Assembly (NCBI GenBank): GCA_907163375.1
Contig: CAJQUW010008650.1
Coordinates: forward strand, 1-64,000
DNA: 64,000 nt
Origin: Prostheceraeus crozeri
Lineage: Eukaryota; Platyhelminthes; Polycladida; Euryleptidae
Reading direction: 5' to 3'
A model generated the notes under the pieces. That model saw only the letters and a list, made by a program, of their open reading frames with translations. It ran no database searches and had not been told where the DNA came from. Made by a program: the position numbers and the translations under genes. This document shows, piece by piece, positions 29,734-43,009 of the stretch. Numbering within the stretch: position 1 is the stretch's first letter; the number at the start of each line of letters is the position of its first letter.

Positions 29734-29975
29734 TGATGTCTACAGTTCTGCATAAGTTATTGTTTTCATTGACGTTCGAATCATTTCATTCAGCATGTCC
29801 GTATTGCCTTCTTATCTCATTCCACGTCCCCATTGATGAATGTTGAAGAGATAATAGACTCTGTATCCTGCGATCCTTATCAATCCTTGCGATATTGAGC
29901 TCTCAGGTAGCACTCTCCCACGCAGGCTCCCACGGAGGCACATCTGAGAGCACGTGATTCCCTCAGGGTCAAAAA
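29734..29975. repeat. Repeat R3, copy 2
   Basis: Nearly identical to 18974-19215. It begins where R1 copy 4 breaks off, so either R3 inserted into R1 or the two were joined by a rearrangement. Confidence 0.85.
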
Positions 29976-30366
29976 TGATTCATCACTGCTCTCAAGGTCG
30001 CTCGCTAATCCGCAAATGTGGAACACGTGCAGAGAAATTTATAAAAACCAGTTTTTGATGAATATGCACCGCGCGGTGAATGCAACGTAACGTTTTTAAG
30101 GAGAATCCGATGCCAAGTTAGATCAGTTTCCTGCTTTCTACTGAACTAGGCCAACCAGCAAGTGATCAGCAATGTTTCTCCGACGGGCAATTTTCCGTTA
30201 ACTGTTTCCATTTTTATGGGAGTGGTTCAGTTTGGAAAGACTTTGAGAAATCAACGCCAAATTTAAACATGAAATTTTAATCAGCGATGAAGTAGCGGTG
30301 TAGGGTCCCGTTTTGAAAAGGCATTCAAGGAAAACCTGAATATAAAGTGACCCACATACATTATAC

Positions 30367-30757
30367 AAGTAGTATATAGTGTGACATCCGGCGCGACGCT
30401 TCGCTTCGCTTGCGCCGGATGTCACACTTTTGCGGGGTTTTTTCAAAATTTTCAAAAAACCAAAATTTCAAAAATTTAGGTAGACTTCAAATTTCACGTG
30501 GCCGAAGGCCGAAGGGCGAAAATTTAGGTAGTGACAAATTTTCAAAAAAAAATCAAAATTTCAAAAATTTAGGTGGTCTCAAAATATGTGAAAAAAAATC
30601 AATGTCAAAATATGTGACTACAAATCGTGAAATTTGAAGTCTACCTAAATTTTTGAAATTTTGGTTTTTTGAAAATTTTGAAAAAAACCCGCAAAAGTGT
30701 GACATCCGGCGCAAGCGAAGCGAAGCGTCGCGCCGGATGTCACACTATATACTACTT
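30367..30757. mobile_element. Foldback element with nested palindromes (391 bp)
   Basis: The left arm (30367 to about 30503) and right arm (about 30627-30757) are nearly perfect reverse complements over roughly 130 bp, beginning AAGTAGTATATAGTGTGAC. Each arm starts with its own smaller palindrome, GTGTGACATCCGGCGC... with ...GCGCCGGATGTCACAC around a CGCTTCGCTTCGC core. The whole could form a long hairpin with side hairpins. No coding frame; the centre is AT-rich. Confidence 0.85.
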
Positions 30758-32690
30758 ATGCAAACATTTACATGCAAGACAAATAATCATATATATGTAA
30801 TGTAGCCTACTGTACACAGATATGTGCAAAACTTCGTCTTAAATCAAATTATGCTCCGCATACATTTTGTATTGATGCAGGCCCGTTATATGCTTGCACA
30901 GTTGCACATATCAAAAACACTACACATCAACAAATTGAAAAAATTAAATGTTGGCTTGCTTATGAAGAATTCTATAATTATAATCCAAACATTGAACACA
31001 TACAAACGCAGATCACGACAACACTACTTCATTTTACAAAATTCATCAAAATCACAGAAATTTTAATAAAAGTTCGATAAACAGATTTTTTCAATTATTT
31101 TCGAATTACTTGTCCTATCAATTTCTTGTGTATGTCTTCAAGCACTCCAAAAGTTGCCTAAGTGCATCTGAATCAACTGAAAGTTGCCCTATTTCAGCAT
31201 CACTATTCAAATTCCTTGGTTGAATTGTGGATGTGATAAAGCATCATCAGCGGTTCTGCATGTCTCTGTATAGCTGTGTGTGATTCCATGATTACAGGAA
31301 TGATGGCAAAAAACAGATGCTGCCCAATTGCCCCGCATTCTCTATCCCGACAATGTTATTCAGCCCATCAGGTTGAATAGTAGCCTCACGCTTGTAGAAT
31401 TGAAGCTGATAGTATAAGCGACGACATGGTGCCGATAATTAAGGAGTCTTGCGATAACGCACCTAATATAAGTGTTATTGTTCTTAGTGTGCGTACAACC
31501 AACAGTTGAAATATTGTCGTTCAGTGAATTGGTTGTTGTTCAGTGAAGTTGAATGGCGCCACATTAAATGAGGGGCTGCTGTGATTTTTGGAGATGGGCG
31601 ATTTGACCACACCTAACTCATTGTTTGGCAATTAATGCGGGGCGCTATTTGGTGTTTCGAAGTTTGCATAGATGAGGCGGTGTTGAGGTGTGAGACAAAT
31701 TCAATGAGGGGCTGTTGACTGTTTTTTCTTGAAGGTTATTCAAAAAATAAGGTTCTTAAAGGTTCTTGAACTGTTATTCCTACCTTTCAAATACGAACGT
31801 AAATCGTGTGTCCATTGTCGTCGGTCTTCCACTATTGATATGACTTTGTTTTCTGTCAAGCGATGTCTACATATGTAGACTGGTGGGCCGATGAGGGTTA
31901 ACTTGAATATATTTCAGTCTGATTGCATCATATTAAGTGTGACTGAATCATCTCTTTTAAAGTATGCAAATTTCAGATAGCAACTCGCTTTAACCAGAAG
32001 TCCAATATTAGAAATAATAAAATGCGGGGCGGCTCCTTCTATTTTCGGAGATGTGTCATGACAGAACAATGAAGGGCAAGATTAAGCAAAAAAAGGGGGT
32101 TTTCCTAAGAGAGTCGGAGATTCGCAGCTTCATTTGAGAGGGGCGTAAAAGTCAGACACTAAGAACAAGGTAGTTGTCGCCATAGAGGTAGAATATCTTC
32201 CCTGGCTTCGCCCTCGTCTAACTTTCATGAGCGACAACTATCACTTGTCGCTAAATGTTAAAGGAGACGTCCAAGAAACAAGAAGTGGAATCAAAGTTGA
32301 CGCTGATTGATATCGTTGCTTGTTTCAATAGCTACTTTCGAATCAAACCGAATTACTAAGCCGTAAAGCAGTTGACTAATTACCATAAAAATTGATGGAA
32401 TCAATTCACAACTTTACACAGAGAATGAACAAGGTATTAAGTGAATACTGTCAATACTATACACGCTACGTCAAAATTCAATGCAGTCATTATTAGTGAT
32501 CCTTTAACTGACCTGACCTCATCTAACTGCTTTTACTGCTAGGGTACGCATGTATTTTCCATCTGTGTTCTCAAATTTGTCTAAAATCTGCAAAAATAAA
32601 TCAATCGTCACAAAACTTCTACCAACATGCAAAACATTGTCGAAATCGGAAGAGTACTTGAAGTCTTGACCCTCACTATTATAAAGTTCA
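30758..32690. other. Unassigned spacer
   Basis: No frame, RNA gene or repeat pair was recognised. The sequence shows moderate AT bias only. Confidence 0.4.
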
Positions 32691-32694
32691 ATTT

Positions 32695-32830
32695 CATTAT
32701 AATTTAATTAAATAATATAATATCATTAAAGATTAAGTAATTAATTGACTAAATTTATTAATTTAATTAATTAATTAATTAATTAAAAATTATATTAAGC
32801 AATTACTAATATTAAATTAATTTGATATTT
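32695..32830. repeat. AATT-rich low-complexity tract
   Basis: Almost pure A/T, with AATTAATTAATTAATTAATT-type runs near 32760-32785. Confidence 0.85.
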
Positions 32831-34780
32831 ATTTTAATTATAATTCGTGTGCGCATTATTCTCTCTCTTCGTCTTCATATCCTCCTGATGCGGCCTTCTT
32901 CACGAGCTGATGTCGTGTAATGAAATTATTGACGTTATATGCCACAGTCAGATCAAGCTGCTATTTTTCCGTACACTTGCATCCATGCGGTGGATGCATG
33001 CAGGGATGGTCAAAAATTAATTGACCTCGGTTAGTAGGCCACATTGCTTTTCTAATTTAGACTCTTCAGTCTTTTGCTTCTCACAATTATAGCAAGTATT
33101 TCAGATTGCATTTCAGGTTGGCAAGCAAAAAACAACAACGTCAACCTTCGGCCCAGTGGGGGGGCGATCTCCTACCGAAAATTGTATCTAGCTCCTCAAC
33201 GAAGGAAGATGCGAACTCCAAATTATAGATTCTGTATTTTCTGTGTATTCCACAGCTTTTCACCATTTGTGAATGATATCGGTTCAATACTTTCGTCACA
33301 ATGAGATTTCAAAAATTTGTCGAATTTTGGTTACTTCTATTCTTTCCCCTTACATTTTCCAATTTTTCCAAATTCATCAAATTTCGTCAAACTTTGTCAC
33401 ACTGGATCTGGATTAGACTTGATCTGTCACTAAGTGATAGCACAACACTACTGAGAAGTCTAACGTGACCACTGGGATGAAGGATTGGTCCTTTGGATAC
33501 TCAGTTAGAATGTAAGATGCCGCTGTGATCATAAACTTCGTGCGATTGTTGTCTACAACTCCACACTACAGAGAACGGCACAGCAAGTGCTGTGAAGTTT
33601 CTACAAACCACAGGAATTTTACACACAACGGTTACAACTCAAACATTTTAAAATTGCGTAATGCGGTGCTAAGTGGAAAAGAGAAAACTCTCTGTTAGGG
33701 CATCCCTGATATGGTCACAGACCGACGGTAAAAGAGCAACAAAACCACAGATTATTGCCACTTGCTGAAGCCCGCATTTATTGACTAACGCGAGTATTCT
33801 CCGTAACTTGTTCAGTGTCTTGACAGAAAGAATTTCATTGAGAAAACACAGATAACGTCCCTCTTTGTAGAAATTGCGTAATGAAACTTATGAGAATGCC
33901 AACCTGTTTGATTGTAGACGAGGAAATTATTAGGTAAGAGAAACCTGGGCTCTGGCACGGCTCTGGTCAATTGCAGACATTATGGAGTCTGAAATTTAAC
34001 GTTGCGCAACGTGAAAAGGGAAATCTGGATTTTCATACTATTCATACAACTTGTCATCCAACGCTATAAAGAGATGAACAATTTACATCGATGAAAGGAT
34101 AACTAACCGAGATTTTAGTTGTCGCACGGTGTGGTCACTTTATTCCCTTCTCGTGGAATAAGAGAAGATCGTTGACGATGCAATGCAACACTCGCGGTTG
34201 TCAACAACAAAAATTGGGAAGAATGGAAGTAACGAATTTTGCACCATTACCGCTTTGAATGTTTTCAGGTGTCCCTAGGAATATCAAAACTACTCGAAGT
34301 TAATAGAAGAAAGTGTTCTCGTGTCAATTAAACAGGATTTGATAATTCCCTTGTAGATTCTATTTAGACTTCGACGTTTTGAATTCAAAATTCAAAATTT
34401 AAATGGCTTCCTAGATAGGACAAGAAATGATACCCATAGTGAAAAAGTCTTCTTTTTGACCTTTGACCTGTACAGTGACCTTGAGTATCAAAACAATAAT
34501 GATATTTTGACTGGTCATGAAGAGAGCTTTCATTTCGTGCATTTTGTTTTGACTTTGGACCTTTATTATGGGAAATAAGCAAGGAGGCGAGCAGGTCGCG
34601 TTTGTCAAAACACCTCATTTGGGCGAGAGCTAATATTGATTACTGCTATGCTTTCTATTTATTATTTAATTTGTTTTTACTATTTTTTATCATCATTGTT
34701 TTTCATCCTCGTTATTCATGGATTCCTACTTTAGAATAGAATTACATTTCCTCCACGACAAGTGTGGTTACTTCATTAAA
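32831..34780. other. Unassigned spacer
   Basis: Short frames without motifs (for example 33074-33304 and 34385-34618). Nothing further recognised. Confidence 0.4.
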
Positions 34781-34981
34781 TCAATTGGCGGAACAAAAAA
34801 TGTGAAGAGAAAGTTTAAAACTTTTATGGGTCTCTTGGTTGATGATCTCACAAGGCAACTCATTCCATTTAGAGATAACGTAGACTGAAAAGCTATTCTC
34901 CCAAACTTTGCACTTTGTGACCGATGGATTTTTCAATGATCTCCGCAGATCTTCAGTCAAAATAAGTCGCTTCACGTTCAA
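34781..34981 (-). pseudogene. LINE ORF2 C-terminal scrap (CR1/L2-like)
   Basis: The 66-codon frame reads LRRSLKNPSVTKCKVWENSF, then YVISKWNELPCEIINQETH and SFKLSL. This fits the 'F-x-x-x-x-I-x-x-WN-x-LP-x-x-I...S-x-x-x-FK-x-x-L' tail that ends reverse transcriptases of CR1/L2/Jockey-type LINEs. No RT core precedes it. It is a short 3' relic typical of 5'-truncated insertions. Confidence 0.7.
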
Positions 34982-37900
34982 TCATTTCAATGGTGACATC
35001 ACAATGAATCGATTCATAGTCGGTATACTTTTCCTAATTGCTGACCTACTGTGCTATGAGTTGCCTGCATGTATCTTGTTACCCTTTCTCCGTATTTCCC
35101 GTTACAATACATCAATAAATCAATACATCAATAACGTTAAAAACTCAACATCAACAACAAAAACCACGTGAAATATCATATGATTGAACTGAAACTTTTT
35201 TTGAATTGATTAATATAGATCCAAGCCCAAAAAATCCGATCATTTTTCATTTGAGGTGGTTGTTAACTATCAAAAACAAATGATAATACATAGATGAAAT
35301 AAATGTTTAATTATTATGATTGGTGCGAATGTTTATCGAATACAAATATTTTTAGCACAAGATAACACAAACATCGACACGCTATTCGCTGCTGAGATTC
35401 AGCAAATAATTTGTTCAAGGTCATGTTGTCATTACCTTTTACTTTTGTAAGTAATATGTAAAGGTACTCACCAATTTTCTGTTGGATATCCAAAATTTGA
35501 AGAGCGAAGAAATACGGATGACAAGCGTGTAGCACCTTCATATTTTAGTGAAATATTCCCTACAGATTTCACCATCTTTATCAATAAATCATTCAAAATT
35601 GGAGAGCCTACCCGAGCCCCCCCGGAACTGGGCCATGAAGAAAGTGGGTAGGCTCGGCCCCCCCCGGGGACCCCCCCCGAGCGTACCCCTGCCTTTCTCC
35701 GTATTTTCCGTTGCGTTCCCGTGGCGCGGTAACGTAATAGCGCGCCGTCAGTGCGATTCGAGGTTTAATTTAATAGCACGCATTGAACAAAACAACTGTA
35801 CAGGCCTACCTGTATATTAATGATATTAATGAATTTTAATAAAAGTATTGTTAAGCGTTTCCAAGCAAATTCAAATTTCAAAATAGGCAGTAGTTAATTA
35901 AATACATATGTATTTAATCCAATCACGTTTTGTGGGAACTGGAGAGTGAACTGCAATATGCACAATAGTCCCACGCATACTCAAGTCTCCGGCAAGGAAT
36001 CTGCTCTTTAGTCTCTGCAATCGAGAAGTTGAAAAATTATTATTATTATTACACAAACAATTAGTAGTGCAAAATATTTTTCTTTAAATGAAACACTTTC
36101 TTTTTAAAAACCTTAATATTGACCTAAGACGTCTATTTTTCATTATCTTTATCATAATAACAGAGGTCAATGGCGAATTACCAAAATTACAAAATGATCT
36201 GTTAATAGATTAAATTATATGTAGTTTGAGCAATAGACTTACCACACGAAGTTTGCCATTTCGACTCTCGAGAGCGTTATTCGTCTTTATTCCACTGTCA
36301 TTATCGAAATGACACCAGATATCTCGCGAAAACATTGCGTCGATATCATCCACGTAGGTATTGGTGACGTCGTCAACGAACTTCTGACAACTCGGGGAAA
36401 GCTATAATACGTGCTTCCTGAGCTTCCTGAGTGCTTCTTGAGTCCATACAATGTTCTCAAACAACCTAATATTTTACTTTTGTCTCTGATGTGACATTTG
36501 GTGCGCAGGTGTGATCGAAGCTATAGGAAGGCCTGTCATCTATACAAAATCACCGAGTGAAACGAAAATCCTTTTTTCACTATCACGGTTCACTCCCTCA
36601 ACTATTACAAGCTTTGCACGCACTGCTGTCTCTGTACTTTGGTTTGACGGAGGAAGTTGACATCAGGACAGTGACAGCTATGCAGGAGAATAAATAATTT
36701 GTTTGTATTATATTTCGGGTCTAATAATTGGCCGGAGTCCTATCATTTGATGGGAATCCGACTCCGACTCCTCATCCCTGTTTTGTATAGGAGCTGTGCG
36801 AGAAGGCAGCGTGCACAGACTGCGAGTTGATCAATGCATCTAGATAACACCAATGAATGCGGCGATGCCTCACCGTTGTTAAAACTCTTTAGATGTAATT
36901 TCCCTAGATTTAATGGCTTTCCACTGGGTTTTATGCGATATTCAGAGCCCAAATTATCCTCATTCTTGGGAAGGATAAAAATTGTTAATTTAGCGAATTT
37001 AAGCGAGGCATTCACCGCATCTATTGACCGCACGCCACTGATAGTGCACCTATGCATTAATCATTGATCCCCGTCATCGTAACTATATTTAGTGTCAGAC
37101 TAGAATGTGTTAGTAGGAACTGGCGACTATAAGTAATTCTGCCGCTTTGATTATTCCTCTTTGGGCCGCTGTTACACAGAAAAAAGGCGTCTTCCATCTT
37201 CCATTTGGGATTTCCCTTTAATTGCATGTAGAAAAGAATGCAACCTATCACACAGGAAAAGTCATCAGCCACAAGTCATCTTCTATCTTCCATCGTCCGT
37301 CACGCTGTCGCACAGGAAAAGTCATAACTCATAAGGCGTCGTCGATCGGACATAAGGCACGAAATTATGCGGCTGAGGAACTTCATTTCCATAAGCCGTC
37401 AGCCCGCGAGCATTGAGATAGAGAAGGGGAGAGAGCTAACTGACAACAATCACGCGTGCTGCGAGTTTCTGCACTGACAATAATGATCAAATGCGCTCTA
37501 CGCCTCGATCTACAGATGAGATCTAATCTCGATCTGATTTCATTTCAAAGAGATTTAGAGATCATTGCTTCACACTGTAGGTAGGACCATTTATAAAATT
37601 TTAGGAACTGTTATTCATATCATTCAACATAAGCAATGTTAATACAGTACATAGAATGCAATAAGACAGTGATAAGATAATCGCACCCGGTAAATTAAAT
37701 TTCCTTTCTCTTTGTAAAATCCCTTCTCCCCTTCTCTATCTCAATGGCCGCGAGACAGTTCTAAAAATAGAACAACGTGCAGTGACGTCAGACGGAAGAT
37801 TTAGGAAGCTGTCATTTGCGAACACAGATTTAGAGGGGAACAGATCAACTGCTTTCCGCAATTCACGCCGACGACGTTGAAGCCCGCCGATCGGTGTTTA

Positions 37901-38225
37901 CTTTGATGACAATTTGCGATAGACAGGCAAGAAATGTGTTGGTCAGAACGGATGCCTATCGCGTTGAGGCGATAATATCTCACATTTTTGACACTTTGAT
38001 GATACTGCTCATGTATGTGACGTATCTGTATGTTACGTCTATTTTGAGATAAATTGATGTCGACATGCATCATTCTACAACAATTCTGTAGGGCTGCTTA
38101 GCGGGAATTTAGATTTAATGAAATGATAAGTCGTCAGTCGTTACAGATGTTTACTTCAGATATCGCAATAAGTGAGATGCGCTAAATCTGACTAGCTGTT
38201 ACTTTTTCATGATAATTCCAATGCA
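34982..38225. other. Unassigned spacer with GC-rich scrap near 35600-35695
   Basis: Near 35600-35695 are C-runs and the partly inverted CTACCCGAGCCCCCCCGG / GGGTAGGCTCGGCCCCCCCC, perhaps a worn short interspersed repeat. Around 37180-37400 CACAGGAAAAGTCAT recurs in loosely repeated context. Nothing else was identified. Confidence 0.4.
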
Positions 38226-38424
38226 ATGATGACTTCATGTTGTGTTCCTCAGTGTACGAACAAAGTATCGAACGGCTAACTTTTTACTTCAAATCGGCAA
38301 CGAGAAATTGAAGAAAACATTCAATGAGAAAGAGTCTGTGGATTTGAGCGTGGCCCAATCAGTGCTGGAAACGACTCACGAAAAGTTAACGGTCGTTCAA
38401 TACAAAATTGAAAAAACAGAGTAA
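38226..38424 (+). pseudogene. Possible THAP-domain fragment
   Basis: The short start MTSCCVPQCTNKVSNG looks like the first zinc-ligand pair of a THAP domain (CCVP-x-C). The expected FHxFP segment does not follow cleanly. A helical, charged stretch (IGNEKLKKTFNEKESVDLSV) continues in another frame. It could be a scrap of a P-type transposase or a THAP gene, or chance. Confidence 0.22.
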
Positions 38425-40810
38425 ACAGGGAAAGTTGGACAAAAGGAAAGAAACTCTATGTGTTTTTAAAGTTCAACTCGTCTTAAAATCTACCCTTTCT
38501 TAAAGCAGGTTCATGATTTGAACTTTCTCGGTTGTATACATCTCAATACCGAATTTTCTGAGTTAAATGAATAAAAACTGAAAGCTTAGTGTGTATAAAT
38601 GAATTTGAATGATAAAGTACATACACGCTAACATCAATGAAACCCAAACGTTGGCCATCCTTAATGATACTTCTAGATATCGGAAAAGGTTCTCAGTTTT
38701 ATTTTGATTTAACCTATCGCTTTTCGTAATTTGTCTGTCTGTCATAATATATATTCTAAAATTTGATCAACTGTTTTTACCAATAATTATTCTGTAGATA
38801 TTTTCTATTCCTATAGTTTATCTGCTACTAACATTTGGTATTTATTGTTGATTGCTCATAAATTTTTGTTACCAAATCGATTGTAGTTCATAATATGAAA
38901 CCAATTTTGTTGATCTTTGCAAGGATTAATAATTTTTCAGTAATACAAATTTTATTTTCTTATGTTGCATGAGGAAAATCCTATACTTTCCGATAATTTG
39001 CTGGAAAAATCTTATATTTCTTCAATATCTTCCGAAAAAATCCTATACTTCCAATTTTTTAGTTATAGTGTCTGATCTAATCTTGGAGTATGGATACATG
39101 CTCATTGAAAAATGAATCATTCTGCGATGAATAGGAATTAAACTTAGATATAAATGAATTAATCTAAAAGAGGTTTAATATCCTGGGCACTTTATTCCCT
39201 AATTGATAAGCAAGTGACACAATCCATTGAGTTTGCTAACTTTGTTGACAAAGAAATCATTTGACAACATGACAATGATGGTTTTCAAGTATGTTTACCC
39301 TGGAAAAGTCATCGCTGTAATCATGTCGCGATTTGTTTCTTGTCCGTCTATCGCACATCAGTGTCTCTCCCGTCCTGTGTTTACGGGCTTCACGCAGTTG
39401 TGTAAATAGTTCATCTGTTTCCTCTCTAAATCTGTGTTTGCGAAGAGATGCAGCCAGAAAACAGCCTTTGTTCGAACGAGGACGAGGATCAAGACGGTAG
39501 TCGTAGCAACGGTAAATAGTGTAAAACAATGCTGACTGTTTCGGAAATGGATTTCTCTAGTCTGACTGCGGTCCGTGGAGAGGGCAGATGATTAGTTGTA
39601 GACGTGACGCTAACATGTTAGAGGTCAAGATAAAGTAATAAAGAGTTGAATATTTCTTTGGTTTTCATTGCATTCACCTTTTTATGCATATTGTGGTCAC
39701 TTGAGGACGATCCAACTCGCTTCTTTTGATACACAGCAATGCTGATCCCAAAGCGGCAAAAATTTGTGACCCAAAGAAAGAAGAGATCAATGCAATTATA
39801 CTGGCATCTCTCCTGACTTTGTATGATCCCTAGAACACCCGCAAATTGCATTTAGAGAAAAAAATGAAAAAATCTTTAATTTTGAAAATATTTTAAGTAT
39901 TAAAGGGTTAACATGAGAAGATAGCCAAAATACGTCATGGACATGACATTAGGCTACAACACACAATACTCCTCACTTGTTGTATTGAACTTTCACCAGG
40001 CCTGCATATCTCAGGTTCTAACTATTGTTATCCACAAGTTTTCATCTTCGGAAATGTTTACAAACTGTTTTCATTATCTAAAAAACAATATAGAAAAGAA
40101 CAATTAAAAAAATGATGCTCTTTGAGTTAGAAGACTTGTTTTAAATTGAGACCATGTTTTTCATGCAAACAAATTTTCGTGGATACCAGGACACCCACAT
40201 GATTATAAGGCATGTTTATCAATGAAAGAAAGAAAGAAAGAAAGAAAAAATGCTTTATTCACTGTCAATACAAAAGCGGTATATGACATTATTTTGCGAT
40301 ACATGTCGATGAAAAATCGTTGTACGGCGATTTTGTGAAAATATCTGTAGTATAATCTAGCACTGAAAATTCATTTATATTTCACAGTGCGATGATCTCT
40401 ATGATTATTGCTTCCATAATGAAGTCTATGCTTTCCAGAGAGTGTATGAACTTCAGGTAGTGCAATAAACTGTCATCATTGCACTCCTTCATTGGAATAC
40501 ACTATCACATAGAACTTTCTTCATCCTCTAAAACGGTGAATTCTACATGGAAATCTCAAGAAATACTGTTGATATCTACAATTCCATAAGAAATAGAGGA
40601 AGACTTGACTGCTTCAAGGTTGCGATGGTCATAGATTTATTTACGCTATTTATCCAACTAGTGCATGATTGCTTCTTTATAGCATTCCACGTTAGATATC
40701 TCAAATGCCCAAGCCCGTAGGGTGAGAGCTATTTAAATCTAACGAGTTCGAATGCTATGATGAAGCAATCTCATGCACGAGTTGCGTAGAGAATTTTATT
40801 TGACGACGTG
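38425..40810. other. Unassigned spacer with a GAAA microsatellite
   Basis: A (GAAA)n run lies at about 40222-40247, followed by AAAATGCTTTATTC. Nothing else was recognised. Confidence 0.4.
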
Positions 40811-41215
40811 CTATGATGATGAAGGACAGATTGTGATTGACATGTCTATGATGATCAAGGACAGATTGTGATTGACATGTCTATGATGATCAAGGACAGA
40901 TTGTGATTGACATGTCTATGATGATCAAGGACAGATTGTGATTGACATGTCTATGATGATCAAGGACAGATTGTGATTGACATGTCTATGATGATCAAGG
41001 ACAGATTGTGATTGACATGTCTATGATGATGAAGGACAGATTGTGATTGACATGTCTATGATGATGAAGGACAGATTGTGATTGACATATCTATGATGAT
41101 CAAGGACAGATTGTGATTGACATGTCTATGATGATCAAGGACAGATTGTGATTGACATGTCTATGATGATCAACGACAGATTGTGATTGACATGTCTATG
41201 ATTATCAAGAGTATT
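40811..41215. repeat. 35-bp minisatellite, about 12 copies
   Basis: Head-to-tail copies of a 35-bp unit (ATGATGATCAAGGACAGATT followed by GTGATTGACATGTCT) differ mainly at GATGAAGG versus GATCAAGG. There are no spacers between copies, so this is not a CRISPR array. Confidence 0.95.
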
Positions 41216-41455
41216 TGAATAGAAATTTAGCTTCATCAATCGTGAAAATATCTATTCACAGACCTAGTCTATACTAAAGCAGGACAAGAGCACTCATAAT
41301 TGGCATAGATTGCGTTCCTTCCAGTGCATTGGAGAAAATATTATCTCCCGCGCGGGCAATAATCTGCTTTACATAAAGTGATAGAACGAATAAAGTTGCT
41401 TACACAACTCGTGCAAAGATCTTCATTGCATTATTCTCGATCAACAAACTCTACC

Positions 41456-42200
41456 AGTAGTAATCCCCTGACAAAATCAAGTGCAAAATGAGGAGCAATG
41501 CTGACTCATCCTCTCCTCTGGTGAGAGGAAGGAGGTCGCCAAGGATGTGATGGAAGGATGGGTCCGAGAGGAGAAAACGGGTCCCTACCCCCTTCCCTCT
41601 GGAAGGAAGGAAGCAGGAACTGTGAGGCAAGGGGTGGGAAGGAAGTCGGTGGGAATGTGGGAAGGCTAGAGTGAGAAAAGGTGGGTGTTGGTGGTTTTGG
41701 GATGAGAAAAGTTGGAAATCGTCATGAAAGAGGGTTCGGATGTGAAATTGGAGGTCAGATTTGGAATTTACGTGAAATTTTGGGTAGGGAAGGAAGGCAG
41801 GGAGGAGTTTTCCTGAGAGACAAGGGGTGGAATCTCTGAAAACGACAGAGTTGGAAAAGTCAGGTTTTTTTGATGTTTTGGGATTAGAAAAGTCGTTTTT
41901 CGACATGAAGGAGGTCTCGGATGGCAAAACGGAGTGCAAATTCGGACGTTTTGGCCAATGTTGGGTTAGGAAGGATGTTTCCAGCGACATCGGAGAGAAG
42001 AAGTTCTGACCTCCCCCCTCCCGGCAGCGATCTTCCAACTTTGGCTGTAGGGATCGTAGAAAGTCGTGCAATAGCTCGTCTGAAAGCTGAGAGTGAGACA
42101 AATTCAGTGGAAAACATGGCTTGCTCCTATCTGCCTTCGTATAGATGTGAGACGTCATTGAAAATTTGGGACATTGGCGAAAATACGACAGAGTTAGAAT
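41456..42200 (+). repeat. Element 2 left terminal inverted repeat and subterminal region
   Basis: Bases 41456-41830 are the reverse complement of about 56870-57243, and 41830-42050 of about 56340-56560. The segment 42050-42200 also matches 13440-13600 in element 1. One G-run (as CCCCCC, about 42006-42016) is present. A TGACTCA site lies at 41502-41508. Confidence 0.9.
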
Positions 42201-42329
42201 TTTTACGAAAATCACTCTAGCGAGTGAACCAAGCCTCGGACGGGAAAATAGAGACTAGATTTGGAATCAGCGTGCCATTCTGCATCTGAATGTCATTCAT
42301 GCTATGTCTCGAAAGTGATAGGAAGAAAG

Positions 42330-42752
42330 ATGACAGAAGCAGTACAGTTTACGAAAGAATTTTGTTCACTACGTTTTCATCGACAAAGTCTTCGTGGTGT
42401 GATTAGGGACTACATCATCTCATTTCATCATGAAAAGGTAGACTTAGAATTTGCTATCGCTAAAGATTACTTCGTTTTCCAACTGCTCATGGACAGTTTG
42501 ATGAATAAAGATGTGAATGGACGATTAGTTGCAGAGATTGAATTCGAGAAAGTGACTGATTAACATGCAGGTGAGCGCGTAGTGTTTCATTTTGCATCCT
42601 ATTCCGCAGAGACGATACATGATCCCAAAGATTTCTATCAGCGACACATAGCGAAAATTGCATCTCGACTAGATTCATTTCATGAGCATGGATCCAACTT
42701 GCTCTTATGTTGCATAAAACACATTCATATTCAACTCAAAGAGCTAAACTAG
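42330..42752 (+). CDS. Stand-alone PolB N-terminal-domain-like protein, copy 2
   Basis: From the ATG at 42330 the frame reads TEAVQFTKEF, then LRFHRQSLRGVIRDYIISFH and NGRLVAEIEF. It is very like element 1 copy 11405-11677. The second family block lies at about 42610-42750 in another register (FYQRHIAKIASRLDSF, HIHIQL). The domain order equals the front of PolB at 51785-51380. It sits just inside the left inverted repeat and is the first gene of the accessory block. Confidence 0.55.
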
Positions 42753-42783
42753 ATTTGACTACAAGATTTGGGAAAAGCATTCA

Positions 42784-42897
42784 TGAGTCAGTCGTCCGCG
42801 TGCCTCCTTTTTCCTGCCGCAACGAAGTCAGGGGAGAAACGGAGGTCTCTGATTGGGTCTCATAGTGTCAAATGGGATTCTCAGGAGACTATAAAAG
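42784..42897 (+). promoter_or_regulatory. AP-1-like site and TATA box of the family A gene
   Basis: TGAGTCA at 42784-42790 lies about 100 bp upstream of CTATAAAAG (42889-42897). Element 1 has a TATA box at the matching place before its family A gene (13384-13393). Confidence 0.5.
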
Positions 42898-43009
42898 CAG
42901 ACGTCTCCCCATTTTCTCTTCATTTCATTCTCTTGACTTGGAAAGCCTGTGTGACTTGCTGAAGCCATTCTCCCCTCTCAAATTTGTCTGATCAATCCTG
43001 TTTGCAAAT

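Noticed and set aside
40811-41215. CRISPR-like array
   Set aside because: Units are head to tail without unique spacers, and the context is a eukaryotic genome.
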